DNA of 19,483 bases, taken from contig NZ_BAAAFW010000088.1 of NCBI RefSeq assembly GCF_039523735.1, positions 1 through 19,483 on the forward strand, in the 5' to 3' direction. The number at the start of each line of letters is the position of its first letter. Positions within the stretch are counted from its first letter, which is position 1. Below the pieces are notes generated by a model, which searched no databases, was not told where the DNA came from, and saw only the letters and a list, made by a program, of their open reading frames with translations. This document shows, piece after piece, positions 1 through 7,798 of the stretch. A program made the position numbers and the translations under genes. The DNA is from Tatumella punctata. Lineage in GTDB: Bacteria > Pseudomonadota > Gammaproteobacteria > Enterobacterales > Enterobacteriaceae.

Positions 1-32
1 AAAAGCGAAGAGAGGTTAGCATTCATGGCAGA

Positions 33-96
33 CGGCGGTTTAGTGGCTGGTTAGTGTTTTGGCGAATACAAAACTAACCACTTTTACCGCCGTTTT
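33..96. repeat. Imperfect inverted repeat / hairpin inside the IS left end
   Basis: CGGCGGT (33-39) pairs with ACCGCCG (86-92), and TGGTTAG (48-54) pairs with CTAACCA (74-80), with an internal loop between the two helices. On the plus strand the outer stem is followed by TTTT (93-96), so it could terminate transcription leaving the element. On the minus strand it would fold in the 5' region of the presumed transposase mRNA. Either role is inference. Confidence 0.5.
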
Positions 97-105
97 CTAT
101 TAATT

Positions 106-127
106 CACGCTAAGGTGCGATGAACCT
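106..127. repeat. Terminal inverted repeat of the left IS copy
   Basis: Read inward from 127 on the minus strand it begins AGGTTCATCGC and then diverges partly. It matches 17 of 22 bases of the inward-reading end at 19368-19389. Beyond the element, both copies are flanked by the same A7-GCC, which belongs to host terminators. Confidence 0.6.
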
Positions 128-152
128 AAAAAAAGCCTCCGTCAGGAGGCTT
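128..152 (-). terminator. Rho-independent terminator of pqiC (operon end)
   Basis: On the minus strand an 8-bp stem (AAGCCTCC 133-140 with GGAGGCTT 145-152, loop GTCA) is followed by seven U (134-128). It lies 18 nt after the pqiC stop. The presumed IS begins directly at the end of the U-tract. Confidence 0.9.
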
Positions 153-170
153 TCAGGGGATAATATTATA

Positions 171-743
171 TTACTGGTTGATTTGTCTGGCTATTTGCAC
201 TGCTTCCTGTTGCCAGCCTTCTGCCAGGGTTCGGACTAATGCCGCATAGCCATCCTGTGACTGTTTCAATACCAGTGAAAACGGCCGGCGCAGGGTTTGC
301 TGGCCACGTTGCAGGATCCATGAACCGGTAATAATAACTTTACCATCATAACGGCCATGAAAACCGGTGACCGAAACCGATAAGGTGTCATAGTTATTAC
401 CGGCCAGTGATCCGGTCACCAGCCAGCCAGGCATAAGCTGGCTCAGATTACTGACCAGCGTCTGTTGTAATTGCTGATCCAGCGGGCTGGCCCACAGGTT
501 ACTAGTGGCAATCACATACTGTACATCACTGGTCTGATAGGCCAGACCCGTTCCTGACAGAAAATCGGAGACACTGACCGGTTCTACCCATAATACTTTC
601 GGGGAGTCAGCAGAGGACAGCCCCGGCGAAGAGACAGCAGATACAGGTACCGGCTGTGCCGGCAGCTGATAATAATGCTTATCTGCCTCACTGCTGCAGG
701 CACTGAGCAACAGTACACAAGCCGCGATGAATGTTCTTTTCAT
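171..743 (-). CDS. pqiC: PqiC, outer-membrane lipoprotein of the Pqi MCE complex
   Basis: 190 residues, similar to E. coli PqiC (YmbA), the ABC-type transport auxiliary lipoprotein family (DUF330). The N-terminus is a lipoprotein signal (MKRTFIAACVLLLSAC) with a lipobox ending at Cys16. Ser follows the Cys, so the Lol rules predict an outer-membrane location. In E. coli, PqiC docks the PqiB needle at the outer membrane, forming part of a tunnel for lipid movement across the periplasm. The ATG at 743 overlaps the pqiB stop by one base (TAATG), so translation is probably coupled. It is the last gene of the block and is followed by a strong terminator. Confidence 0.95.
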   Translation of the reverse strand: MKRTFIAACVLLLSACSSEADKHYYQLPAQPVPVSAVSSPGLSSADSPKVLWVEPVSVSDFLSGTGLAYQTSDVQYVIATSNLWASPLDQQLQQTLVSNLSQLMPGWLVTGSLAGNNYDTLSVSVTGFHGRYDGKVIITGSWILQRGQQTLRRPFSLVLKQSQDGYAALVRTLAEGWQQEAVQIARQINQ

Positions 744-2383
744 TATTTCGCCCTCTTCGGCTGGGGATCTTTGCCAGGCTGTGCTTCAAATACCAGCGCA
801 TTACTCTTATTGTTCAGAGTCTTCAGCACCGGTTGCAGCTCCTGCAATACCTGGTCAAGTCGTTGCATATCACCCACCAGCTTGTTATATGCCGGCGATC
901 CCGGTTGTAACCCTTTCAGACTGCGATTTAAATCACGCAGGGTTTGCTGCATATCGGCAGGCAATGTTTTCATCGCCGGGCTGGAAGTGATCTTATTCAG
1001 ATTATCCAGAGCCGTTTGCATATTTTTCAGGGTCTTCTGACTTTGTTTCAGGGTACCGGTAGCTTCAGTCAGCATTGGTGCCAGAGGTAACTTCTCAACC
1101 TTGTCGAGAATAGTCATCACCTTCTGTTGCATCTGATTCAGCCCGCTGGCAATTGTCGGTATCACTTCAACATCACCCACCTTATCCGGGCCAGTGAATG
1201 GCGGTACGTTATTGTAAAAATCTAAATCAACATACAGTGCACCGGTAATCAGGTTTGCCGTCTTGAGGCTGCCTCTCAGGCCATGCTGACGGGCATCCTG
1301 CAAGTGCTGTTGCAGATCAAACTTATCTCCCACACTGGCCGCCAGTCGTCCGGGCTCGATACGGATCAGTACCGGAATCCGGTAATCATTTTTCAGAGTA
1401 TTCAGGCTGCCCGGCATTATATAAGGTACTTTAGCGACGGTACCTAAACGAATCCCCCGGAATTCCACCGGCGCGCCAGGCTGCAGCCCGCGAATCGATT
1501 CATTAAAAAACATCACGAAGTTGGTGTGCTGGGTATAAATCGATTCCTGTAAAGAATGTTGATCATCAAACAGATGATAATCAGCATTGTTTTTTGCCGG
1601 TTCACCAAGAGGAGCACCATCAGGGACTTCAAAACTGACCCCGCCGCTGAACAGGGTCGTCAGTGATCCCATTTCGATACGCATCCCTGAGGCTGACATG
1701 TCGAAGGAGACACCACTGTCTTTCCAGAAACGGACATTGGTGGTTACCAGCCGGTCATAAGGTGCCTGAATAAATAACTGATAACTCATCAGACGTTTTT
1801 CCGTATCGAACTTACTGGTTTCCACCGAGCCGACCCGGTAGCCACGGAATAATACCGGGTCCCCGGGATTCAGCTGTCCGGCTTTAGAGCTGTCAAGAGT
1901 CACGCGGATCCCTTTAGCATCCGGCGGAGCTAACGGAGGCGAGTCAAGTAACGCATAATGGTCCGGTTTATCACCTGTTGTTCCCGGTTGTAATTCAATG
2001 TAAGAACCGGACAGCAGCGTCCCCAGTCCGGTAATACCTTCCCTGCCGATTTGCGGCTTAACGGTCCAGAATACCGAATCCTGATGCAGGGTTTTTTCCA
2101 TTCCTGCATTCAGCCGCGCTTTAATTTCCACATGCCGCAGGTCATCACTCAGTTCAGCACTTTGCACAAGACCAATATCGACACTGCGGCTTTTGATGGT
2201 CGTTTTGCCGGGGACAATACCTTCGGCATTACTGGTTATCAGGGTAACTTCTGGTCCCTGATGTGAAAAGTGATAAAAAAGTATCCATGCCCCAATCAGA
2301 ATCGTCACAATCGGCACAATCCATACCGGTGACCACCTTTTGATGTTCTCTATACGGGCTGTTTCATGATTATTCTGTTTCAA
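743..2383 (-). CDS. pqiB: PqiB, inner-membrane-anchored MCE-domain protein
   Basis: Close to E. coli PqiB along its whole length. One N-terminal membrane helix (about residues 18-38, around PVWIVPIVTILIGAWILF) is followed by three MCE domains (for example EVTLITSNAEGIVPGKTTIK and GSPVLFRG-like repeats such as GDPVLFRGYRVG and GAPVEFRGIRLG). A long C-terminal coiled coil (about 430-530) follows, which in E. coli forms the needle reaching PqiC. The chosen start is a TTG at 2383-2381, which gives 546 residues, the E. coli length, beginning MKQNNHETARIENIKRW. GAGGA lies 8 nt upstream. A GTG one codon upstream is the alternative. The in-frame ATG at 2440 adds 19 residues without homology and lies deep within pqiA. 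The start overlaps the end of pqiA by 14 nt. Confidence 0.95.
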   Translation of the reverse strand: MKQNNHETARIENIKRWSPVWIVPIVTILIGAWILFYHFSHQGPEVTLITSNAEGIVPGKTTIKSRSVDIGLVQSAELSDDLRHVEIKARLNAGMEKTLHQDSVFWTVKPQIGREGITGLGTLLSGSYIELQPGTTGDKPDHYALLDSPPLAPPDAKGIRVTLDSSKAGQLNPGDPVLFRGYRVGSVETSKFDTEKRLMSYQLFIQAPYDRLVTTNVRFWKDSGVSFDMSASGMRIEMGSLTTLFSGGVSFEVPDGAPLGEPAKNNADYHLFDDQHSLQESIYTQHTNFVMFFNESIRGLQPGAPVEFRGIRLGTVAKVPYIMPGSLNTLKNDYRIPVLIRIEPGRLAASVGDKFDLQQHLQDARQHGLRGSLKTANLITGALYVDLDFYNNVPPFTGPDKVGDVEVIPTIASGLNQMQQKVMTILDKVEKLPLAPMLTEATGTLKQSQKTLKNMQTALDNLNKITSSPAMKTLPADMQQTLRDLNRSLKGLQPGSPAYNKLVGDMQRLDQVLQELQPVLKTLNNKSNALVFEAQPGKDPQPKRAK

Positions 2384-3653
2384 CACCAGATTCCTCAATA
2401 CGGTTCTTTGTTTCACGGTCCCACAACAAACGAGGATCAAATGTCAGTGCGGCAAACATGGTTAAAATAACAACGCTGGCAAACAACAGTGCTCCGGGAG
2501 CCGGATAAATATTCATTAACCCCCCCATTCGCACCAGGGATGACAAAATAGCGATCACGAATACATCAATCATAGACCAGCGTCCGACGCATTCGACGGC
2601 TTCATAAATCAGATGCATTTTTTGATTGTCTCTCCGCCCCTTACCGCTGGCGTTCCAGCTTAACCAGCCAATAGCCAGCATTTTGAGCGACGGTACCATA
2701 ATGCTGGCGATAAAAATAACCATCGCGACCGGGTAAGATCCATCACTCCATAACAACACGACCCCTGCCATAATATTCGACGTGATCTTCGACCCCAGGG
2801 CATCGGTCACCATAATCGGCATAATATTGGCGGGTATATAAAGCATTACAGAAGTCAGCAATAATGACAGTGTCCATTGCAAACTTTGTTTTTTTCGTGC
2901 CGTTCCGGCCGTTGAGCAACGCGGGCAGATACGCGTCTCTGCGGGAAGAATAGCAGTACAACAGGGACATGACCGCATCCCCTGAGCTAAACCACTGATA
3001 CCTGCCTGTGGCGTTTTAAACAACGGTTGTTGCGGCTGAATATGACGCCATAAACTGCGTTTATCCACACTCTGGAAAGCGCGTAATTGCAGTATGCAAA
3101 ACAGACACCACGGCCAGAAGCTGATCCCCAGTCCGATATCTCCGTAAGCCATCAGTTTTACAAAACTGACCAGTACCCCGGCCATAAAAATTTCAGCCAT
3201 GCCCCAGCTGCGCAGCTGGAAAAACAGCCGGGCCAGCAGGATCCGCAAAGAACGGGGTATTTTTACGTGATTAACCAGTAAAATAATCATCACCAGACAA
3301 CTGGCCGGAATAATTTGTACCAGCAATAAAAACAGAAATGCCAGCGATCGAAAATTATCAGACACCATAATATCCGGAATACGGGTAAGGGTGATTTCGC
3401 TGCTTAAGCCGGCAACATGCATACTGATAAACGGGAACATATTTGCCAGAATCAGCATAATCAGAGCCGACACCGCATAAGCGATAGGCCGTCTGCCGGG
3501 ATCCGGCCAGTGCATATTCAGAGTTGTGTGACAGCGCGGGCAAACCGCTTTCGTCCCGATGCTGAGGGGCGGTAAGCGGCATGCCATATCACACTGAGGA
3601 CACAAAACCCATGTGTCTGCATCATTACGTTGCTCACACCGGGTTATGTTCAT
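2370..3653 (-). CDS. pqiA: PqiA, multi-pass inner-membrane protein with zinc ribbons
   Basis: 427 residues against 417 in E. coli. It has two repeats, each a cytoplasmic zinc-ribbon-like motif followed by a group of membrane helices. The first motif is CPQC (18-21) with CPRC (38-41). The second is around residues 228-248 (CPCC, CPRC). The hydrophobic segments predict about eight helices. In E. coli, PqiA is the membrane partner of PqiB/PqiC, related to LetA (YebS), and acts in lipid transport and envelope integrity; the operon was first found as paraquat-inducible. The ATG at 3653 has GGAGAG 8 nt upstream. The uup stop is 5 nt before the start and the 3' end overlaps pqiB. Confidence 0.95.
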   Translation of the reverse strand: MNITRCEQRNDADTWVLCPQCDMACRLPPLSIGTKAVCPRCHTTLNMHWPDPGRRPIAYAVSALIMLILANMFPFISMHVAGLSSEITLTRIPDIMVSDNFRSLAFLFLLLVQIIPASCLVMIILLVNHVKIPRSLRILLARLFFQLRSWGMAEIFMAGVLVSFVKLMAYGDIGLGISFWPWCLFCILQLRAFQSVDKRSLWRHIQPQQPLFKTPQAGISGLAQGMRSCPCCTAILPAETRICPRCSTAGTARKKQSLQWTLSLLLTSVMLYIPANIMPIMVTDALGSKITSNIMAGVVLLWSDGSYPVAMVIFIASIMVPSLKMLAIGWLSWNASGKGRRDNQKMHLIYEAVECVGRWSMIDVFVIAILSSLVRMGGLMNIYPAPGALLFASVVILTMFAALTFDPRLLWDRETKNRIEESGVETE

Positions 3654-3658
3654 GGGAA

Positions 3659-5572
3659 TTACTCTCCGTTCCTGAGATTTTCAAGATATTCCCAGCGGGA
3701 AAAAGCCTCTTCCAGAGCCTGTTCGGCTGCGGAGAGCTGATCGATTACCGGCTGAGTTTTGTCATGGGGCTGGCTGAAAAAATCAGCATGCCCCATTTTT
3801 GCCTGCAACTCACCTATCTCTGTTTCCAGAGTTTCCAGTTTCTGTGGTAACAGATCCAGTTCCCGTGCCAGGTTATAACTAAGCTTAGCGGGTTTAGTGG
3901 TTTTTGCTCTGGTCTCAGTGGGTGATTTCGCCTGTGCATCTGGCTTGACACTCTGCGGTTTTTTGGTCTGTTTGTAGGCGGCACGTTGTTGCTGTGCATC
4001 ATGGTACCCCCCGACAAACCGGCCGACTTCGCCGTTACCTTCAAAAATCCAGCAGTCAGTGACAGTATTATCGACAAACTGACGATCGTGGCTGACCAGT
4101 AATACTGTCCCCTGGTAGCCATCAATCAGTTCTTCCAGCAGTTCCAGTGTTTCCACGTCCAGGTCATTGGTAGGTTCATCGAGGATCAGCAGGTTGCTTG
4201 GTTTCAGGAATAATCTGGCCAGCAATAACCGGTTGCGTTCTCCGCCTGACAGAGCCCTGACCGGGGTCATCGCCCGTTTAGGATGGAACAAAAAGTCCTG
4301 CAGGTAACCGAGGACATGGCGCGGTTTACCGTTAACCAGCACTTCCTGCTTGCCTTCTGCCAGGTTATCCATAACTGTGCGATCAGGATCCAGTTCAGCA
4401 CGGTGCTGATCAAAATAGGCTACTTCCAGCTTGGTACCGCTATGTACCCGTCCGCTGTCCGCGGCTAAATCACCCAGCATCAGACGTAACATTGTGGTTT
4501 TACCACAACCATTAGCCCCAATCAGTGCAATTTTGTCACCACGCTGAACCTGTGCCGAAAAATTATCGACCAGTGTTTTACCGTCCACCTGGTAATTAAC
4601 ATTTTCCAGTTCAAAGACAATTTTCCCTGAACGGGATGCTTCCTCAACCTGCATATTTGCTTTGCCCATGACTTCGCGACGCTCAGAGCGTTCGCGACGT
4701 AATGCTTTCAGAGCGCGGACACGGCCTTCATTACGGGTACGGCGAGCCTTAATCCCCTGGCGGATCCAGACTTCTTCCTGGGCCAGCTTACGGTCAAACT
4801 CCGCGTTTTGCTGTTCTTCTACCCGCAGAGCTTCTTCTTTACCCAGCACAAAATTGTCATAGTCACCCGGCCATGACACCAGTTTCCCGCGATCCAGGTC
4901 AACAATACGCGTTGCCATATTGCGAATAAACGAACGGTCATGGGAAATGAAAATAATACTGCCGGTAAAGGTCTTGAGGAATGTTTCCAGCCAGTCAATG
5001 GTTTCAATATCCAGGTGGTTGGTCGGTTCATCAAGTAGCAGTACTTTCGGGTTACTGACCAGTGCACGCCCCAGTGCCGCCTTACGTAACCATCCGCCCG
5101 ACAGAGAAGAGAGTTCAGTTTCCGCATCCAGACCAATCTTTTCCAGCACGTCATTAATACGGCTTTCCAGCTGCCACAGGTTATGATGATCCAGTAATGT
5201 CTGTAATCTCGCCATTTCGTTAAGATTCTTGTCACTCGGATCCTGCATGACCTGATGCGAAATCGCATGGTATTCCTTCAGGTATTTTGCCTGTTCCGCG
5301 ACCCCTTCGGCGACAAAGTCATACACCGAGCCGGTGATATTTCGTGGCGGATCCTGCTGCAGCCGGGCAACGACCAGGTCCTGCTCATAGACAATGCGAC
5401 CATCGTCCAGGGCAATTTCCTGGTTAATGATTTTCATCAATGTCGACTTACCGGCCCCGTTACGTCCGACCAGACATACCCGCTCATTCTCTTCAATGTG
5501 CAGTTCGGTGTTATCCAGTAATGGCGCGTCACTGAATGACAGCCAGGCATTGTGTATACTGATTAATGACAT
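3659..5572 (-). CDS. uup: Uup, ABC-F family ATPase
   Basis: 637 residues (E. coli 635). It has two ABC ATPase cassettes and no membrane domain, typical of ABC-F proteins. Walker A motifs are GRNGAGKS (36-43) and GANGCGKT (about 350). Signatures are LSGGW (about 154) and LSGGE (about 440). Walker B motifs are LLLDEPTNHLD and LLILDEPTNDLD. The charged, Arg-rich linker between cassettes and the C-terminal coiled coil (about 555-637) match Uup, which is known for DNA/branched-structure binding and effects on precise transposon excision. Recent work on the family also points to a ribosome-associated role. AAGGAA, within the end of rlmL, serves as ribosome binding site, and the start is 6 nt after the rlmL stop. 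Confidence 0.95.
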   Translation of the reverse strand: MSLISIHNAWLSFSDAPLLDNTELHIEENERVCLVGRNGAGKSTLMKIINQEIALDDGRIVYEQDLVVARLQQDPPRNITGSVYDFVAEGVAEQAKYLKEYHAISHQVMQDPSDKNLNEMARLQTLLDHHNLWQLESRINDVLEKIGLDAETELSSLSGGWLRKAALGRALVSNPKVLLLDEPTNHLDIETIDWLETFLKTFTGSIIFISHDRSFIRNMATRIVDLDRGKLVSWPGDYDNFVLGKEEALRVEEQQNAEFDRKLAQEEVWIRQGIKARRTRNEGRVRALKALRRERSERREVMGKANMQVEEASRSGKIVFELENVNYQVDGKTLVDNFSAQVQRGDKIALIGANGCGKTTMLRLMLGDLAADSGRVHSGTKLEVAYFDQHRAELDPDRTVMDNLAEGKQEVLVNGKPRHVLGYLQDFLFHPKRAMTPVRALSGGERNRLLLARLFLKPSNLLILDEPTNDLDVETLELLEELIDGYQGTVLLVSHDRQFVDNTVTDCWIFEGNGEVGRFVGGYHDAQQQRAAYKQTKKPQSVKPDAQAKSPTETRAKTTKPAKLSYNLARELDLLPQKLETLETEIGELQAKMGHADFFSQPHDKTQPVIDQLSAAEQALEEAFSRWEYLENLRNGE

Positions 5573-5578
5573 AAAAAA

Positions 5579-7693
5579 TTATTCCTTACCCGCGGCAGTA
5601 ATCAGCCAGCAATTATGAATGTGTTTATTTCTGGCAAAGTCCTGAGAAAGGGTTTTTTGCGTAATTTCATTGGCCTGTAGTCCGAGAGCCGCCAGCCCGT
5701 CAAAGTCCATTTTAAACCCGCGCTTATTGTTCGAGAACATAATCGTTCCGCCACGACGCAGTAATCGCTGCAGATCACGCAGCAGATCAAGATGGTCACG
5801 CTGAACATCAAAGCTGTCTTCCATCCGTTTTGAGTTTGAGAATGTCGGCGGATCGATAAAGATCAGGTCGAAAGATTCTGTCGCTTCTTTCAGCCAGCTC
5901 AGACAGTCAGCCTGGATCAGACGGTGTGCCCGGCCGGCCAGCCCATTCAGTTGTAAATTCCGCTCTGCCCATTCCAGGTAGGTGCGTGACATATCAACCG
6001 TCGTGGTTGAGCGGGCTCCGCCCAGTCCGGCATGAACACTGGCACTGCCGGTGTATGCGAACAGGTTAAGAAAGTCTTTCCCTTCACTCATCTGGCCCAG
6101 CATCTTACGGGCAATACGGTGGTCAATAAATAATCCGGTATCCAGGTAGTCGGTCAGATTGACCAGCAATCGGGCGTTATATTCTTTTACCGGGAAAAAT
6201 TCGCCTTTATCGCCTAATTTCTGATACTGGTTTTTACCTTTCTGGCGCTCACGGGTTTTCAGCACCAACCGGTTTGCCGGAAGATCCAATACGGTCAGGG
6301 TGGCACTGATCACATCAAACAGGCGCTGTCGTGCTTTCTGTGCATCCACTGTTTTTGGTGGTGCATATTCCTGAATTATCACCCAGTCGACATAACGGTC
6401 TACAGCAATATTGTATTCCGGTAAGTCGGCATCATAGATCCGGTAACCGTCAATACCTTCCTGTTTCGCCCATTTATCCAGCTTTTTCACATTTTTCCGC
6501 AGACGGTTAGCATAATCCCCGGCGATTTCCCGCCCTGCTTCACCGGATCCGGCCATCAGCTGGTAATTTTTCTGCACACAATCCAGCGGACCATTTTTCG
6601 CTTTAAACTGACGCTCAGCACGCAGTTGCAGACAGCTCAGCAGTTCCGGGGAGCCACTGAACAGCGATAATGTCCAGCCGGGAAATTCACGTTTCACAAT
6701 CCTGCCCAGCTGGCTGTGCAGTGCAATCAGCGCCGGTTCACTTTCCAAACGTTCGCCATAAGGCGGGTTACTGAGCAGGGTCCCCTGATCTTCGGCAGCC
6801 AGCGGATTCGTCAGCTGTGAGACATCCTGGCGTTTAAAACTGATAAACGCACTCATGCCCGCTTTGCGTGCATTGGCCTGTGCCCGCTGAATAACAATCG
6901 GATCGCTGTCGTAGCCATAAAAACGCACTTTTTTACCCTGCATTGCCTGCCCGGCACGGCGATTAGCATCAGCTGTCACTTCCTGCCACAGGGTGGCATT
7001 GTGTCCTTTCCAGGCCGTGAATCCCCAATGCTGACGAGCCAGCCCCGGGGCACGATCGGCGGCGATCATGGCAGCCTCAATCAGCAGAGTACCTGAGCCA
7101 CACATCGGGTCGATCATCGGCGTCCCCGGACGCCAGCCTGATCGTAGTACCACGGCTGCCGCCAGATTTTCTTTTAATGGTGCCTGTCCGGTCTGCTGAC
7201 GGTAATTACGCTGATGTAACGCATCTCCGCTCAGGTCAAGAGAAATGCTGACTTTGTCTTTGTTCAGCCATGCATTGATGCGGATATCAGGAGCGTCACG
7301 GTTAACGTCCGGCCTTGGCAGATTCTTACGGGTGAAACTGTCGACAATGGCATCTTTTACCCGCATAGCACCGAACTGGCTGTTACGGATAATGTCATTG
7401 GTGCCGCTGAAGTGCACCGCAAAACTATGCTGGCTGTCGAATAATTCGGTCCAGGGAATCGACTGTGCGCCGACATATAAATCAAGATCACTCCACAGAC
7501 CAAACTCTCCTAATGGCAGCAGGATCCGCGAAGCAAGCCGGCTCCACATCAGGCTTTGGTACAGCATTTTATCATCGCCCTGATAATGAACACCGCCCGG
7601 CACCAGCTGTATATCCTGAGCGCCTAACGCTTCAAGCTCAGTTTTTAAAAGTTCTTCCAGCCCACGGCCTGTACTGGCAAACAGAGAATTCAT
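5579..7693 (-). CDS. rlmL: RlmL (RlmKL), bifunctional 23S rRNA methyltransferase
   Basis: 704 residues (E. coli 702). Known activities are m2G2445 formation by the N-terminal half (RlmL) and m7G2069 by the C-terminal half (RlmK), using S-adenosylmethionine. Visible order: a THUMP domain in the first about 155 residues, the SAM-binding DPMCGSG (about 195) and catalytic NPPYG (about 309) of RlmL, then a second Rossmann fold with NLFAYTGSASVHA (about 543) and IDPPTFSNSKR (about 613-623) for RlmK. Both active-site sets are intact. It is first gene of the leftward block and is divergent from ycbX across a 105-bp region containing a good promoter. Confidence 0.96.
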   Translation of the reverse strand: MNSLFASTGRGLEELLKTELEALGAQDIQLVPGGVHYQGDDKMLYQSLMWSRLASRILLPLGEFGLWSDLDLYVGAQSIPWTELFDSQHSFAVHFSGTNDIIRNSQFGAMRVKDAIVDSFTRKNLPRPDVNRDAPDIRINAWLNKDKVSISLDLSGDALHQRNYRQQTGQAPLKENLAAAVVLRSGWRPGTPMIDPMCGSGTLLIEAAMIAADRAPGLARQHWGFTAWKGHNATLWQEVTADANRRAGQAMQGKKVRFYGYDSDPIVIQRAQANARKAGMSAFISFKRQDVSQLTNPLAAEDQGTLLSNPPYGERLESEPALIALHSQLGRIVKREFPGWTLSLFSGSPELLSCLQLRAERQFKAKNGPLDCVQKNYQLMAGSGEAGREIAGDYANRLRKNVKKLDKWAKQEGIDGYRIYDADLPEYNIAVDRYVDWVIIQEYAPPKTVDAQKARQRLFDVISATLTVLDLPANRLVLKTRERQKGKNQYQKLGDKGEFFPVKEYNARLLVNLTDYLDTGLFIDHRIARKMLGQMSEGKDFLNLFAYTGSASVHAGLGGARSTTTVDMSRTYLEWAERNLQLNGLAGRAHRLIQADCLSWLKEATESFDLIFIDPPTFSNSKRMEDSFDVQRDHLDLLRDLQRLLRRGGTIMFSNNKRGFKMDFDGLAALGLQANEITQKTLSQDFARNKHIHNCWLITAAGKE

Positions 7694-7726
7694 ATTTTTG
7701 GTCTACTTAATTGGAAATTGCTGCGC

Positions 7727-7754
7727 ATTATAGCGAATCACAGCGCTATGTCAT
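7727..7754 (-). promoter_or_regulatory. Candidate sigma-70 promoter of rlmL-uup-pqiABC
   Basis: On the minus strand ATGACA (7754-7749, 5 of 6 to the -35 consensus) and a perfect TATAAT (7732-7727) are separated by 16 nt. Transcription would start near 7720, leaving a leader of about 27 nt before the rlmL ATG. Confidence 0.65.
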
Positions 7755-7798
7755 AAAGTTAGCGTCTTTATTAGCAAGAAGCCCGGAACGGAGAAATT

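Larger units (their letters stand above)
1..127 (-). mobile_element. Left end of an insertion sequence (partial), probable ISL3-like
   Basis: The stretch ends at 127 in an 11-base terminus (AGGTTCATCGC read inward on the minus strand) that is identical to the terminus at 19368, where a transposase C-terminus is visible. Over 22 bases the two ends agree at 17 positions, as expected for imperfect terminal inverted repeats. No transposase C-terminus reads toward 127, so this should be the upstream end, with the transposase running leftward on the minus strand. The first in-frame start is an ATG at 26-24 (MNANLSSL..., cut by the window edge). It follows an in-frame stop and has no visible ribosome binding site, so its use is only a guess. 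A large imperfect hairpin (33-92) lies between terminus and start. The family is inferred from the right-hand copy. Confidence 0.6.

Noticed and set aside
1..54. Open plus-strand frame ending KSEERLAFMADGGLVAG with a stop just before a hairpin, briefly resembling the Rmf C-terminus
   Set aside because: rmf should lie on the minus strand downstream of pqiC in this orientation, the match to Rmf (GWREAMADRVVMA) is weak, and the terminal-repeat match at 106-127 explains the segment better as an IS end.
675..1040. Plus-strand frames opposite pqiC/pqiB (such as 675-1040 and 727-990)
   Set aside because: Antisense shadows of well-supported genes; no ribosome binding sites and no recognisable protein features.
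4819..5268. 149-codon minus-strand frame within uup in another frame
   Set aside because: An out-of-frame shadow with Trp/Arg-rich composition; the uup frame has all ABC-F motifs.
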